In this document: piece by piece, positions 49,455 through 57,802 of the stretch | Numbering within the stretch: the first letter of the stretch is position 1 | Layout of the letters: each line of letters opens with the position of its first letter | DNA from: Thermocatellispora tengchongensis | Lineage (GTDB): Bacteria; Actinomycetota; Actinomycetes; Streptosporangiales; Streptosporangiaceae | Length of the DNA stretch: 64,000 bases | Direction of reading: 5' to 3' | NCBI RefSeq assembly: GCF_014202315.1 | Contig: NZ_JACHGN010000036.1 | Location: 1 to 64,000 of the forward strand | Notes under the pieces: model-generated | The model's input: only the letters and a program-made list of their open reading frames with translations | What the model was told of the DNA's origin: nothing | Databases searched by the model: none | Program-made: the position numbers and the translations under genes

Positions 49455-50339
49455 GTGGACGACTCTCCCTTGCTGCACGCGGTGCTGCTGTCGTCGCTGG
49501 CCCTGATCATGTTCGGGCTCGGCCTCAGCCTGACCACCGCCGACTTCACCCGTATCACCCGTCAGCCCCGGGTGGCCCTGGTCGCCCTGGGCTGCCAGAT
49601 CCTCGTCCTGCCGGCGCTGTGCTTCGCGCTGGTCACCGTGCTCGACCTGGCGGCGCCGCTGGCGGTCGGCATGATGCTGCTGGCCGCCTCGCCCGGCGGG
49701 ACGGTGGCCAACCTGTACAGCCATCTGGCCGGCGGCGACGTCGCGCTGAACATCACGCTGACGGCGGTCAACTCGGTGCTGGCCCCGTTCACCATGCCGA
49801 TCGTGGTCAACCTCGCGATGGCGCACTTCATCGGGTCGGGTGAGGACATCGGCCTCGGCTTCGGGGAGCTGGCCCAGGTCTTCGCCGTCGTCCTGGTCCC
49901 GGTCGCGCTCGGCATGCTGGTCCGCCGCCGGTACCGGGAGTTCGCCGACCGCATGGACCGGCCGGGCCGGATCGTGTCCGGGGTGTTCCTGCTGCTGGTG
50001 GTGCTCGGCGCCATCTTCCAGGAGCGGGAGCACCTGCTGGACTACGTGGCCTCGGTCGGCCTGGCCACCGCGCTGTTCGGTCTGCTCAGCTTCACCGTCG
50101 GCTACGGCGCGCCCCGGCTGGCCAGGGCCGGACGGCGCCAGGCCATCGCCTCGGCCATGGAGATCAGCGTGCACAACACCGCCCTCGCCATCACCATCGC
50201 GATCAGCCCGGACCTGCTCGGGAACACCGAGATGGCGAGCCCGGCGGCGATATACACGGTCGTGGCGTTCACCGGTGCGATGATCTTCACTCGCCTCATG
50301 CGGCGCGCCGGCCGGAGCGCGACGCCGGTGGGCGGCTGA
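49455..50339 (+). CDS. BASS family transporter (bile acid:sodium symporter type)
   Basis: This 294-aa integral membrane protein has about nine to ten helices, including SSLALIMFGLGLSLTTADFTR, AASPGGTVANLYSHLAGGDVALN and SVLAPFTMPIVVNLAM, the crossing-helix motifs of the SBF family. Members import organic acids such as pyruvate or other carboxylates with Na+. GTG start at 49455 after GAAGAGGAGACC. It is divergent from the GntR regulator and may import the substrate of the catabolic operon. Confidence 0.88.
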   Translation: MDDSPLLHAVLLSSLALIMFGLGLSLTTADFTRITRQPRVALVALGCQILVLPALCFALVTVLDLAAPLAVGMMLLAASPGGTVANLYSHLAGGDVALNITLTAVNSVLAPFTMPIVVNLAMAHFIGSGEDIGLGFGELAQVFAVVLVPVALGMLVRRRYREFADRMDRPGRIVSGVFLLLVVLGAIFQEREHLLDYVASVGLATALFGLLSFTVGYGAPRLARAGRRQAIASAMEISVHNTALAITIAISPDLLGNTEMASPAAIYTVVAFTGAMIFTRLMRRAGRSATPVGG

Positions 50340-50431
50340 CCGCTCTTGCCTACATCACGTGACAAGCCGTGACATGCCGGCGGCCCGGCCCGTACCACGG
50401 GCCGGGCCGCCGGTCGTGCCGGGCCCCGGGC

Positions 50432-51196
50432 TCAGACCGTGAAGTTGAGGGCCAGCCGCCCGCCGTCGGCGTAGACGGTCTGGGCGGTGATGTAGCGGGC
50501 GTCCTCGCCGGCCAGGAAGAGGACCACGCCGGCGATGTCGTCCGGGTCGGCCAGCCGCCGCAGGGGCGTGCGGGACAGCACGTAGTCCCGCACCTGCTGG
50601 TGCTCCAGCAGCCCTCCGGTCATCCCGGTGACCGTCGTGCCGGGGCCGACGGCGTTCACCCGGATGCCGTGGGGCGCCAGGCTCAGCGCCATGGAACGGG
50701 TGAGCGCGTTGACGCCCGCCTTGGACGCGCTGTAGGCGGCGTTCTCGCCCGCCGACAGCAGGGCGCCGATCGAGGAGGTGGTCACGATCGCCCCGCCGCG
50801 CCCCTGCCGGATCATGATGCGGGCGGCGGCCTGCCCGCACAGGAACACCGAGGTGAGGTTGGCGGCGAGGGTCGCGTCCCACTCCTCGCGGGTGGTCTCG
50901 GGGAACGGGCTGAGCCGCTGGATGCCGGCGTTGGCGTGCAGGACGTCCAGGCCGCCGAGGTCGGCGGCCACGCGGGCGAAGGTCTCGGTCACGCTGGCGC
51001 CGTCGGTCACGTCGCAGGCGTAGAACCGGGCCTCGTGGCCCTCGCCGGCGAGCCGCGCGGCCTCGGCGTCGCCGCCGGTGCCGTCGAGGTCCAGGATGGC
51101 GACGCGGGCGCCCTCGGCGGCGAATCGGCGCGCCGCCGCCAGTCCGATGCCGCTCGCCCCGCCGGTCACCACGGCCGTCTTGCCGTCGAATCTCAT
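50432..51196 (-). CDS. short-chain dehydrogenase/reductase
   Basis: This 254-aa Rossmann enzyme has TGGASGIG for cofactor, DLDG after the second strand (NAD-type preference), NAG in HANAGIQ, catalytic Ser in TTSSIGALLS and YSASK. The C-terminus has the common YADGG motif. The ATG at 51196 follows GAAGGAGCG; a longer frame from 51307 is rejected. It is downstream of the FMN oxidoreductase gene on the same strand, with a palindrome between. Confidence 0.9.
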   Translation of the reverse strand: MRFDGKTAVVTGGASGIGLAAARRFAAEGARVAILDLDGTGGDAEAARLAGEGHEARFYACDVTDGASVTETFARVAADLGGLDVLHANAGIQRLSPFPETTREEWDATLAANLTSVFLCGQAAARIMIRQGRGGAIVTTSSIGALLSAGENAAYSASKAGVNALTRSMALSLAPHGIRVNAVGPGTTVTGMTGGLLEHQQVRDYVLSRTPLRRLADPDDIAGVVLFLAGEDARYITAQTVYADGGRLALNFTV

Positions 51197-51283
51197 GCTC
51201 GCTCCTTCTCCGGGCCCCGGAACGGCGGAGCCGCGGCACCCTGAGCAGGGTGTCGCGGCTCGCGGGGGAAACATCTCTAGAAT

Positions 51284-51299
51284 ACGAGCGAACGCTCGT
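51284..51299. promoter_or_regulatory. palindrome ACGAGCG-AA-CGCTCGT
   Basis: Perfect seven-base arms sit just after the stop of the FMN oxidoreductase gene and about 90 bp before the SDR start, all on the minus strand. It could be a terminator of the upstream operon or a TetR-type operator for the SDR gene. No T-run follows, which makes an operator somewhat more likely. Confidence 0.5.
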
Positions 51300-51303
51300 G
51301 TTT

Positions 51304-53286
51304 TCAAGCGGGCAACGGCAGCTCCGTGATCGCCAGGCCGGCGTCGTACCCCTCCCGGCCCGAGGCGACGTAGCTGCGCGGCGCGGACGCGTCGCCGATC
51401 ACCAGGGTCTGCCGCCCGCCCGTGTCCAGCAGCGGCGGCGCCTCCAGCGGGCCACCGCGCACCACCGTGGCCACCGGGCCCAGCTCGCGCAGCCGGCGGG
51501 ACAGCACGTGCGCGATCCGCAGCGAGCCGTCCACCACCCCGACCGGGACCACGCCGGTGTGCACGGTCACGCCCGCCTCGTCCAGCCGGCGCAGCACGCC
51601 GATCCGGCTCACGAAGGCGACGCGGCGCGCGATCATCTCGCCCGAGGTGAGCAGGTGCACCTCATGCCCGTCGGCGGCCAGGGCCGTGGTCAGCGCGTAC
51701 AGCGGCTCCTCCTGCGCGTCGTCCACCACCACGATGGGGCCCGACAGGGTCGCCCGCAGCCGCCACGCGTCCGCCATGGACAGGGTCGCCGCCACGCCGG
51801 GGACCTGCTGGACCACCGGCCTGGCGCCGGTCGCCAGGACCACCACGTCGTGCGGGTGCCAGCCCGCGACGACCTCCTCGGTCACCTCGGTGCCGAGGTG
51901 GATCTCCACCCCCGCCTTGGTCACCTCGTCGGTCAGCCAGCCGGGCGCCAGCGCCATCTCCTCCCGGCCGGTGACCGTGGCCTCCCAGCCGATCCGGCCG
52001 CCGAGCCGCTCGTCCCGCTCGTACAGGTGCACGGTGTGACCACCGGCCGCGGCCGAGCGCGCGGCCTCCAGCCCGGCCAGCCCGCCGCCGACCACCCGCA
52101 CCGTCCGCGGCACGGCGGCCCGCACCGGCTCGCGGTGCGCGGCCTCCCGGCCGGTACCGGGCGCGTAGATGCACACGATCTCCCGCGCGGTGTGGATGAA
52201 CTCCCAGCACACGTTGCAGTACGTGCAGGGGCGCGGGGTCTGCCCGGCCCGGCGCTTGGCGACCAGGTCAGGCTCGGCCAGCCACGCGCGGGACATGCCG
52301 ATCAGGTCGGCGACGCCCTCGTCCACCAGCCGCTGCCCGGTCTCCAGGTCCGGCACCTTCGCCAGGGCCATCACCGGGATGCCGTCGGCGACCTCGCGGA
52401 CGCCCGCCGCCAGATGCGCGAACGGCGCCGGGCCGAACGCGAGGTCGGGCACGTGGTACTCCAGGCTCGGGCTGGCGTTGGCCTGGCTGACCGCCAGAAA
52501 GTCGGGCCGGGCCTCGCGGGCCAGCAGCGCGACGATGCGCTGCGACTCCGCCAGGTCCAGGCCGCCGTCCACGTACTCGTGCGCGGAGATCTTCAGGCCC
52601 ACCACGAAGTCCTCGCCGCAGCGGTCCCGGATCGCCCGCAGCACCTCCATCACGAACCGGCTGCGGTTCTCGGTGCTGCCGCCCCACCGGTCGTCGCGGA
52701 AGTTGCTGGAGGGCGAGAGGAACTGGGTGATGACGTAGCCGTGCGCGCCGTGGATCTCCACGCCGTCGAAACCGGCCTCGGCCAGGTGGGCCGCGGAGCG
52801 CGCGAACCCGTCGATCAGCTCGTGGATCTCCTCCTCGTCCATGGCGTGCGGGGTCATCCCGCTGTACGGGTCGCGGGTCCCCGACGCCGACCAGGGCTTG
52901 AGCAGCGGGGTGTGCAACGCCTGGCGGCCGATGTGCCAGAGCTGGCCCAGGATCGGCGTGCCGTGCCGGTGCACCGCCTCGGCGAGCCGGCGGAACCGCG
53001 GGATGTTGTCCGGCTCGTAGGCCAGCGGGACCGAGTAGCCGGGGATCGAGGTCGGATGCACCGACAGGCCCTCGGTGATGATCAGACCGGCCCCGCCGCG
53101 CGCACGCGCCTCGTAGAAGGCGATCTGCTCCGGCGTGATGTCGCGGTTGCGGCCGAGATTGTTGATGGTCGCGGTGAACGCGACGCGGTTGGGCAGGGAC
53201 AGGCGGCCCGCCGAGTACGGGCTCAGCAGGCCGGCCGGGGCGGTCACGCCGCCCCGCTCGGCGGGGTCGATGGAGTCGTTCGGCAC
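51304..53286 (-). CDS. FMN/FAD/4Fe-4S oxidoreductase, 2,4-dienoyl-CoA reductase type
   Basis: This 660-aa enzyme has an N-terminal old-yellow-enzyme barrel (about 15-365: LSLPNRVAFTATINN, LGQLWHIGRQ, GFDGVEIHGAHGYVITQFLSP, NRWGGS-type SSNFRDDRWGGSTENRSRF). An iron-sulphur segment follows (CTYCNVCWEF...VCIYAP), then a C-terminal FAD/NAD(P) domain (VRVVGGGLAGLEAARSAAAGGHTVHLYE). This is the layout of dienoyl-CoA reductase and trimethylamine dehydrogenase relatives. It probably reduces or oxidises an unsaturated intermediate of the cluster. The GTG at 53286 follows AGGAGGGGG and lies inside the CitE-like gene (43-bp overlap). Confidence 0.88.
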   Translation of the reverse strand: MPNDSIDPAERGGVTAPAGLLSPYSAGRLSLPNRVAFTATINNLGRNRDITPEQIAFYEARARGGAGLIITEGLSVHPTSIPGYSVPLAYEPDNIPRFRRLAEAVHRHGTPILGQLWHIGRQALHTPLLKPWSASGTRDPYSGMTPHAMDEEEIHELIDGFARSAAHLAEAGFDGVEIHGAHGYVITQFLSPSSNFRDDRWGGSTENRSRFVMEVLRAIRDRCGEDFVVGLKISAHEYVDGGLDLAESQRIVALLAREARPDFLAVSQANASPSLEYHVPDLAFGPAPFAHLAAGVREVADGIPVMALAKVPDLETGQRLVDEGVADLIGMSRAWLAEPDLVAKRRAGQTPRPCTYCNVCWEFIHTAREIVCIYAPGTGREAAHREPVRAAVPRTVRVVGGGLAGLEAARSAAAGGHTVHLYERDERLGGRIGWEATVTGREEMALAPGWLTDEVTKAGVEIHLGTEVTEEVVAGWHPHDVVVLATGARPVVQQVPGVAATLSMADAWRLRATLSGPIVVVDDAQEEPLYALTTALAADGHEVHLLTSGEMIARRVAFVSRIGVLRRLDEAGVTVHTGVVPVGVVDGSLRIAHVLSRRLRELGPVATVVRGGPLEAPPLLDTGGRQTLVIGDASAPRSYVASGREGYDAGLAITELPLPA

Positions 53287-54212
53287 GAGTCCCCCTCCTG
53301 GTCGGGGCCGATGAGCTCGGCCTTGGCGAGTATGCCCTGCACCACGCGCAGGGTGGCGGCGTCGAGCATCCGGCCGTCCACGCCGGTGGCGCCCTGCCGC
53401 CGCCGCAGCGCCTCCTCGTGCACGCCGGCCAGATGCCGGGCCCACGCCACGTCCTCGGCGGACGGCGCGAACACCCGGTTGATCGGCGTGAGCTGGCCCG
53501 GGTGGATCGCCCACTTGCCGGAGTAGCCCTGGTCGGCGGCCTCGGCCGCCTCCCGCAGCAGCCCGGCCTCGTCCCGGTAGTCGGGGAACGGGCCGTCGAT
53601 CGCCTCGATCCCGGCGGCCCGCGCCGCCACCACGATCCGGGACCGCGCGTACGCCCACACCCGCGGGTCGAGCGCGGCCGACGGGGGCACGCCCTGGGAG
53701 GCGGCCATGTCGCCGGGCCCGAAGATCAGGGCCTCCAGGCGCGGGCTGCACCGGGCGACCTCCTCGGCCCGGGTCAGGCCCGCCACGTCCTCGATCAGCG
53801 CCTCGATCCCGATCGGCGGGGCCTGGCCGGCCGGGTCCTCCAGGGCGTCGAGCAGCGTCTCGACGAACCACACGTCGCGGGGATGCCGGACCTTCGGCAC
53901 GACGATCAGGTCCGGCCGGGCCGGCAGGACCGCCAGGATGTCGGCGTGGGCGGCGGCGGTGTCCACGGCGTTGATCCGGACGGCGGTGGTCTTGCCGCTC
54001 CAGTCCAGCGTGGCCAGGGCCTCCGCCACGGCCCGCCGCGCGTCGTCCTTGCGGTCGGGCGCGACGCCGTCCTCCAGGTCCAGCAACGCGACGTCCGCCG
54101 CGCTCGCCGCCGCCTTGGCCAGCATGGCCGGGTTCGAGCCCGGCGTCGCGAGCACGCTGCGGCGCAGCCGCACCGCGCGGACGGAGGTGGGGAAGGGGTC
54201 GGGGGCGCTCAC
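53244..54212 (-). CDS. CitE-like HpcH/HpaI-family acyl-CoA lyase
   Basis: This 322-aa barrel enzyme has the CitE/malyl-CoA lyase elements: RRSVLATPGSNPAMLAKA, LDLEDGVAP, RINAVDT (CoA/Arg site), IEALIEDVAGL with the metal Glu, IFGPGDMAASQG with the metal Asp, and SGKWAIHPGQL. Such enzymes cleave beta-hydroxyacyl-CoA esters such as citramalyl-CoA or methylmalyl-CoA. Its GTG start overlaps the CoA-transferase stop by 4 bp. In this operon it would be the final carbon-carbon cleavage step. Confidence 0.88.
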   Translation of the reverse strand: MSAPDPFPTSVRAVRLRRSVLATPGSNPAMLAKAAASAADVALLDLEDGVAPDRKDDARRAVAEALATLDWSGKTTAVRINAVDTAAAHADILAVLPARPDLIVVPKVRHPRDVWFVETLLDALEDPAGQAPPIGIEALIEDVAGLTRAEEVARCSPRLEALIFGPGDMAASQGVPPSAALDPRVWAYARSRIVVAARAAGIEAIDGPFPDYRDEAGLLREAAEAADQGYSGKWAIHPGQLTPINRVFAPSAEDVAWARHLAGVHEEALRRRQGATGVDGRMLDAATLRVVQGILAKAELIGPDQEGDSCRTTPSTPPSGAA

Positions 54213-55471
54213 CCGACGGCCCCGCTCGCGCGGTATTCGGCCAGCTCCGCCGCCGTGACGCCGAACTCGGCGAGCACCTGCTCGGTGTGCTCGCCCAGCT
54301 CCGGCGGGCCCAGCTCGTTGACGTTGTCGAAGGCGGAGAACCGGGGCGGGTAGTCGAACACCTTCACCGGCCCGACCGCGCTGGAGACCTCCTTCACCAG
54401 CCCGCGCGACCGCATCCGCGAGTGGGCCAGCCCCTCGTCGAACTCGTTGAACGCCCCGGCCGGGATGCCCGCCTCGTGGAACCTGGCCAGCCAGTACTCC
54501 AGCGGGCGGGCGCCGATCGCGTCGCTGACGATCTTCTCAAGCTCCTCCCGGTTCGCCAGTCGCAGGCCATTGCCGGCGTACCGGGGGTCGTCCACCAGCT
54601 CGGGCCGGTCGATGGCGTCGCAGAACCGCTTCCAGTGCACCCGGCTCCCCGCGCCCGCCGCCAGGATCACGCCCCGGCCCTCGGCGGTGCGGTACACGCC
54701 GTACGGGAACATCGTGTGGTGGTGCAGGCCCACCCGCCCCGGCCGGCGCCCGGCGTACCACCACAGGTAGGGGAAGTACCCGGTCCAGGTCATCACCGAG
54801 TCGAACAGGGCGACGTCGATGTCGCCGCCCTCGCCGGTGCGCTCGCGGTGGTAGAGCGCCTGGAGCACGGCGGTGGTCGCGTACATCGCGCCCGAGATGT
54901 CGGCGACCGACAGCGAGATCTTGGCCGGGGACTCGGGGGTGCCGTTGGTGTTGATCAGCCCGGTCTCGCCCTGGATGATCAGGTCCAGTGCCATCCGGTC
55001 GCGGTCCGGACCCTCCTGGCCGAATCCGGAGATCCGGCACAGCACCAGGTCGGGGCGTGCGGCGCGCAGCCGCTCCGGCGTCAGCCCCCAGCGCTCCAGC
55101 GTGCCGGGGACGAAGTTCTCCACCAGCACGTCCGCGCGGGCGACCAGCTTGAGCAGGATCTCGGCGCCGGCGGGCGTCGAGAGGTCCACGGCCACGCTCT
55201 GCTTGCCGGGGTTGACCCAGGCGTGCCCGGAGGACATCCCGTGCACGATGTCGTCCCAGCCCCGGATCAGGTCGCCGACGCCCGGCCGTTCGATCTTGAT
55301 GACCCGCGCGCCCATCTGCGCCAGGTTCTTGGTGCACACCGGCCCGGCCACGCCCTGGCTCAGGTCGATGACCGTGACGCCGCCCAGCGCGGTCCTGTGC
55401 CCGGTCGAGTGCCCGGTTCCGTGCCCGGTGCCGTGCCCGGTTCCGTGCTCGGTTCCATGCGGGGTCGTCAT
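54209..55471 (-). CDS. class III (CaiB/BaiF) acyl-CoA transferase
   Basis: This 420-aa enzyme moves CoA between carboxylates. Elements include VTVIDLSQGVAGPVCTKNLAQMGARVIKIE, NPGKQSVAVDL, the catalytic Asp (about D191) in SVADISGAMYA and FVPGTLERWGL. It would activate the imported acid. The first about 28 residues are an odd HGTGHGTGHGTGH-type repeat encoded by tandem 12-bp units (about 55396-55460), not part of the fold. ATG overlaps the MaoC stop (ATGA). Confidence 0.9.
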   Translation of the reverse strand: MTTPHGTEHGTGHGTGHGTGHSTGHRTALGGVTVIDLSQGVAGPVCTKNLAQMGARVIKIERPGVGDLIRGWDDIVHGMSSGHAWVNPGKQSVAVDLSTPAGAEILLKLVARADVLVENFVPGTLERWGLTPERLRAARPDLVLCRISGFGQEGPDRDRMALDLIIQGETGLINTNGTPESPAKISLSVADISGAMYATTAVLQALYHRERTGEGGDIDVALFDSVMTWTGYFPYLWWYAGRRPGRVGLHHHTMFPYGVYRTAEGRGVILAAGAGSRVHWKRFCDAIDRPELVDDPRYAGNGLRLANREELEKIVSDAIGARPLEYWLARFHEAGIPAGAFNEFDEGLAHSRMRSRGLVKEVSSAVGPVKVFDYPPRFSAFDNVNELGPPELGEHTEQVLAEFGVTAAELAEYRASGAVG

Positions 55472-55983
55472 GCCGTCTCCTCCGGCTCCGCCACGTGGCC
55501 GTCGCGCTCGGCCCAGTGCGAGAACCGCTTGAGCAGCACCCGCCGGGTGCCCTCGACGACCACCGTGCCGTCGCCCTTCCGGCCGGTGAAGCGGTAGGTC
55601 ATGACCCCGGCGTCCGGCCGGTCGCCGGCGTCGCTCAGCTCCACGACCTCGCTGTGGGCGTAGAGGGTGTCGCCCCGGTACACCGGGGCGGGCAGCCGCA
55701 CCCCGGTGAGCCCCAGGTCGGCGAGCGCGTTCTCGCTCATGTCCTCGGCGGTCAGGCCGATGACGATGGCCAGGGTCGCGCCGCCCATCACCAGCCGCTC
55801 GGTGAACAGGCCGCCGGAGGCCCGGTGGATGTAGTCCAGGTTGAAGTGGCCCTGCGCGGTGTTGAGCGTGGTGAGGGTCAGCCAGAGGTTGTCCACGTTG
55901 GAGACCGTGCGCCCGCGTACGTGCTCGTACCGGTCGCCGGCGGTGAAGTGCTCGAAGTAGTTGTCCGGGCTCGTGTACGGCAT
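55468..55983 (-). CDS. MaoC-like hydratase, mesaconyl-CoA-hydratase type
   Basis: This 171-aa hot-dog protein has YFEHFTAGDRYEHVRGRTVSN, then LTTLNTAQGHFNLDY in place of the standard D-x-N-P-x-H hydratase motif, and GDTLYAHSEVVELSD. The pattern matches hydratases acting on branched C5 acyl-CoA (mesaconyl- or itaconyl-CoA). With the other MaoC gene of this operon it may make a two-subunit enzyme. It lies between the acyl-CoA dehydrogenase and CoA-transferase genes. Confidence 0.8.
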   Translation of the reverse strand: MPYTSPDNYFEHFTAGDRYEHVRGRTVSNVDNLWLTLTTLNTAQGHFNLDYIHRASGGLFTERLVMGGATLAIVIGLTAEDMSENALADLGLTGVRLPAPVYRGDTLYAHSEVVELSDAGDRPDAGVMTYRFTGRKGDGTVVVEGTRRVLLKRFSHWAERDGHVAEPEETA

Positions 55984-55992
55984 GTCGTCCCC

Positions 55993-57162
55993 CTACGCGT
56001 CGGCCAGGATGCGGCGGGCGATGATCTCGCGCTGGATGTCGCTGGTGCCCTCGCCGATGGGCAGCAGTCCCGAGTCGCGCCAGTAGCGGTTGACCGGCGA
56101 GTCCACCGCGTACCCGTTGCCGCCGTGCAGGTACAGCGCCTCCCAGGCGACCTTGCGCGCCATCTCCGAGGCGAACAGCTTGGCCTCGCCCGCCTCCAGG
56201 TCGGCGCGTACGCCCTGCGACGCCTTGACCGCCGCGTTGTACGCCAGCGCGCGGGCGGCGTCGATCTGGGTCCGCATGTCGGCCAGCCGGAACCGCACCG
56301 CCTGGAACTCCGCGATCGGCCGGTCGAACTGCCGCCGCTGCCGTACGTAGTCCAGCGCCGCCTCGTACGCGCCGCGCGCCAGCCCGATGCACCGGAACGC
56401 GAATCCGATCCGGGCGATCTCGTAGCCGCCCATGAGCTGCCGGAACCCCTGGCCCTCCTCGCCGCCGACCAGGTTGGCGGCGGGCACCTCCAGCTCGTCG
56501 AAGTGCAGGGTGTAGGAGTACATGCCGTGGTACCCGGCCGTGGGAATGCGGGTCCCGGTCAGGCGGGGCGGGTCGAAGCCGCCGGCCGGCTTCTCCACGA
56601 TCAGCGAGCTGATGCCGCCGTGCTTGTCCTCGCCGGTGCGGCACAGCGTGAAGATCAGGTCGGCCCGGTCGGCGAACGTGCACCACTGCTTGGTCCCGGT
56701 CACCCGGTAGACCTCGCCGCCGTCGATCCCCCTGGCCCGCACCGCCATGGTCTTGATGTTGGCGGCGTCGGACCCGGCGTCGGGCTCGGTCCCCGCCGAG
56801 GCGGTGAGCAGGCGGCCGGTCGCGATGCCCTCCAGATACCGCGCCTTCTGCTCCTCGGTGCCGAAGCGGTTGAGGATGTGCCCGCAGCCGATGTTGCGCT
56901 GGATCAGGCTGCCCACGGACAGGCTGACCCGGGTGAGCTCCTCGGTCACCACGCCGAGGGCGACGATGTCGGACCCGAGGCCGCCGTACTCGGCGGGCAG
57001 CGTGACGCCGAACAGGCCGAGATCGGCCATCTTGGCCAGCAGGTCCTCGGGGATGGTCTCGTCCTGCAGATCCAGCCGGGCGGCGATGGGCGCGACCTCG
57101 TTCTCGGCGAACTCGCGGGTGGCCTTCCGCAGGGCGAGATGGTCGGGGCTGAGCACGGTCAT
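55993..57162 (-). CDS. acyl-CoA dehydrogenase
   Basis: This 389-aa flavoenzyme introduces an alpha-beta double bond into an acyl-CoA. It has LASAGTEPDAGSD-type FAD/substrate loop (LLTASAGTEPDAGSD), VTGTKQWCTFADRAD, QRRQFDRPIAEFQAVRFRLADM, GGNGYAVDSPVNRYWRDSGLLPIGEGTSDIQREI with the catalytic Glu in IGEGT. Full length. ATG at 57162 overlaps the first MaoC stop. Substrate is expected to be the CoA ester formed by the transferase; methylsuccinyl-CoA-like compounds are possible. Confidence 0.92.
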   Translation of the reverse strand: MTVLSPDHLALRKATREFAENEVAPIAARLDLQDETIPEDLLAKMADLGLFGVTLPAEYGGLGSDIVALGVVTEELTRVSLSVGSLIQRNIGCGHILNRFGTEEQKARYLEGIATGRLLTASAGTEPDAGSDAANIKTMAVRARGIDGGEVYRVTGTKQWCTFADRADLIFTLCRTGEDKHGGISSLIVEKPAGGFDPPRLTGTRIPTAGYHGMYSYTLHFDELEVPAANLVGGEEGQGFRQLMGGYEIARIGFAFRCIGLARGAYEAALDYVRQRRQFDRPIAEFQAVRFRLADMRTQIDAARALAYNAAVKASQGVRADLEAGEAKLFASEMARKVAWEALYLHGGNGYAVDSPVNRYWRDSGLLPIGEGTSDIQREIIARRILADA

Positions 57163-57638
57163 CGTGACTCCTCGTGGTGGCGCAGGCGGGACAGGTTGCG
57201 GCGGCGGTACTCGCAGACCACCCGGCCGCGCTGGTCGTAACCGGTGGTGCGCCACTCGACGACGCCCCACCCCGGACGGGACTTCGACGTGCGCCGGTCC
57301 AGCACGACCGACCGGGCGCGGATGGTGTCGCCCGGGTGCGCCTCGGCGGGGAAGCACAGGTCGTCCAGGCCAAGGAAGGGCCCGCCGGCCTCGGACAGGT
57401 CCTCGACGGACAGCCCGAGCACGACGGCGTACACCAGCAGCGGGTTGATGACCACGTCCTCATGGCCGAGGCGGCGGGCGTACTCGGCGTCGAAGTACAG
57501 GGGGTTGAAGTTCATGGTGACGGTGCTGAACGCGATCCCGTCCTGGGCCGTGAGCGTACGGCCCCAATGGTGGTCGAAGCGACGGCCGACCTCGAAGTCC
57601 TCGAAGTACAGCCCGCGCTCCCGGCGAACCGTGGCCAC
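57159..57638 (-). CDS. MaoC-like hydratase, first gene of catabolic operon
   Basis: This 159-aa hot-dog protein has GLYFEDFEVGRRFDHHWGRTLTAQDG, FSTVTMNFNPLYFDAEYARRLGHEDVVINPLLVY and GPFLGLDDLCFPAEAHPGDTI. These resemble itaconyl-/mesaconyl-CoA hydratase-type proteins and Rv2499c of the mycobacterial itaconate/leucine locus. The N-P-L-Y-F-D replaces the usual N-P-x-H-x-D. It heads the operon, with a strong operator-like palindrome 29 bp upstream. Confidence 0.82.
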   Translation of the reverse strand: MATVRRERGLYFEDFEVGRRFDHHWGRTLTAQDGIAFSTVTMNFNPLYFDAEYARRLGHEDVVINPLLVYAVVLGLSVEDLSEAGGPFLGLDDLCFPAEAHPGDTIRARSVVLDRRTSKSRPGWGVVEWRTTGYDQRGRVVCEYRRRNLSRLRHHEESR

Positions 57639-57666
57639 ATCGTCTCCTCGTCCGATGTCGGCGAAA

Positions 57667-57683
57667 AGTCTGACATTCAGACT
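57667..57683. promoter_or_regulatory. perfect AGTCTGA-cat-TCAGACT operator
   Basis: AGTCTGACATTCAGACT has perfect seven-base arms with a three-base centre. It lies just upstream of the first catabolic gene. The imperfect copy upstream of the GntR gene implicates that regulator. Size and symmetry are right for a FadR-type dimer. Confidence 0.72.
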
Positions 57684-57742
57684 TCATCATGGCACTCGCC
57701 GTTCGCTCGCTGTCAACAGCCGTTCGGCCTTGACCGCGTGGA

Positions 57743-57761
57743 AGTCTGATATTTAGTCTGA
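57743..57761. promoter_or_regulatory. second AGTCTGA site, direct-repeat form
   Basis: AGTCTGATATTTAGTCTGA carries two direct AGTCTGA units and a weaker inverted form (AGTCTGA-tat-TTAGTCT). It lies 42 bp upstream of the divergent F420 oxidoreductase gene, so the same regulator probably controls both directions. Confidence 0.62.
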
Positions 57762-57802
57762 GCGCCCGGCCGACCCTGGCCGCCGCACACCTGGGAGATC
57801 AC

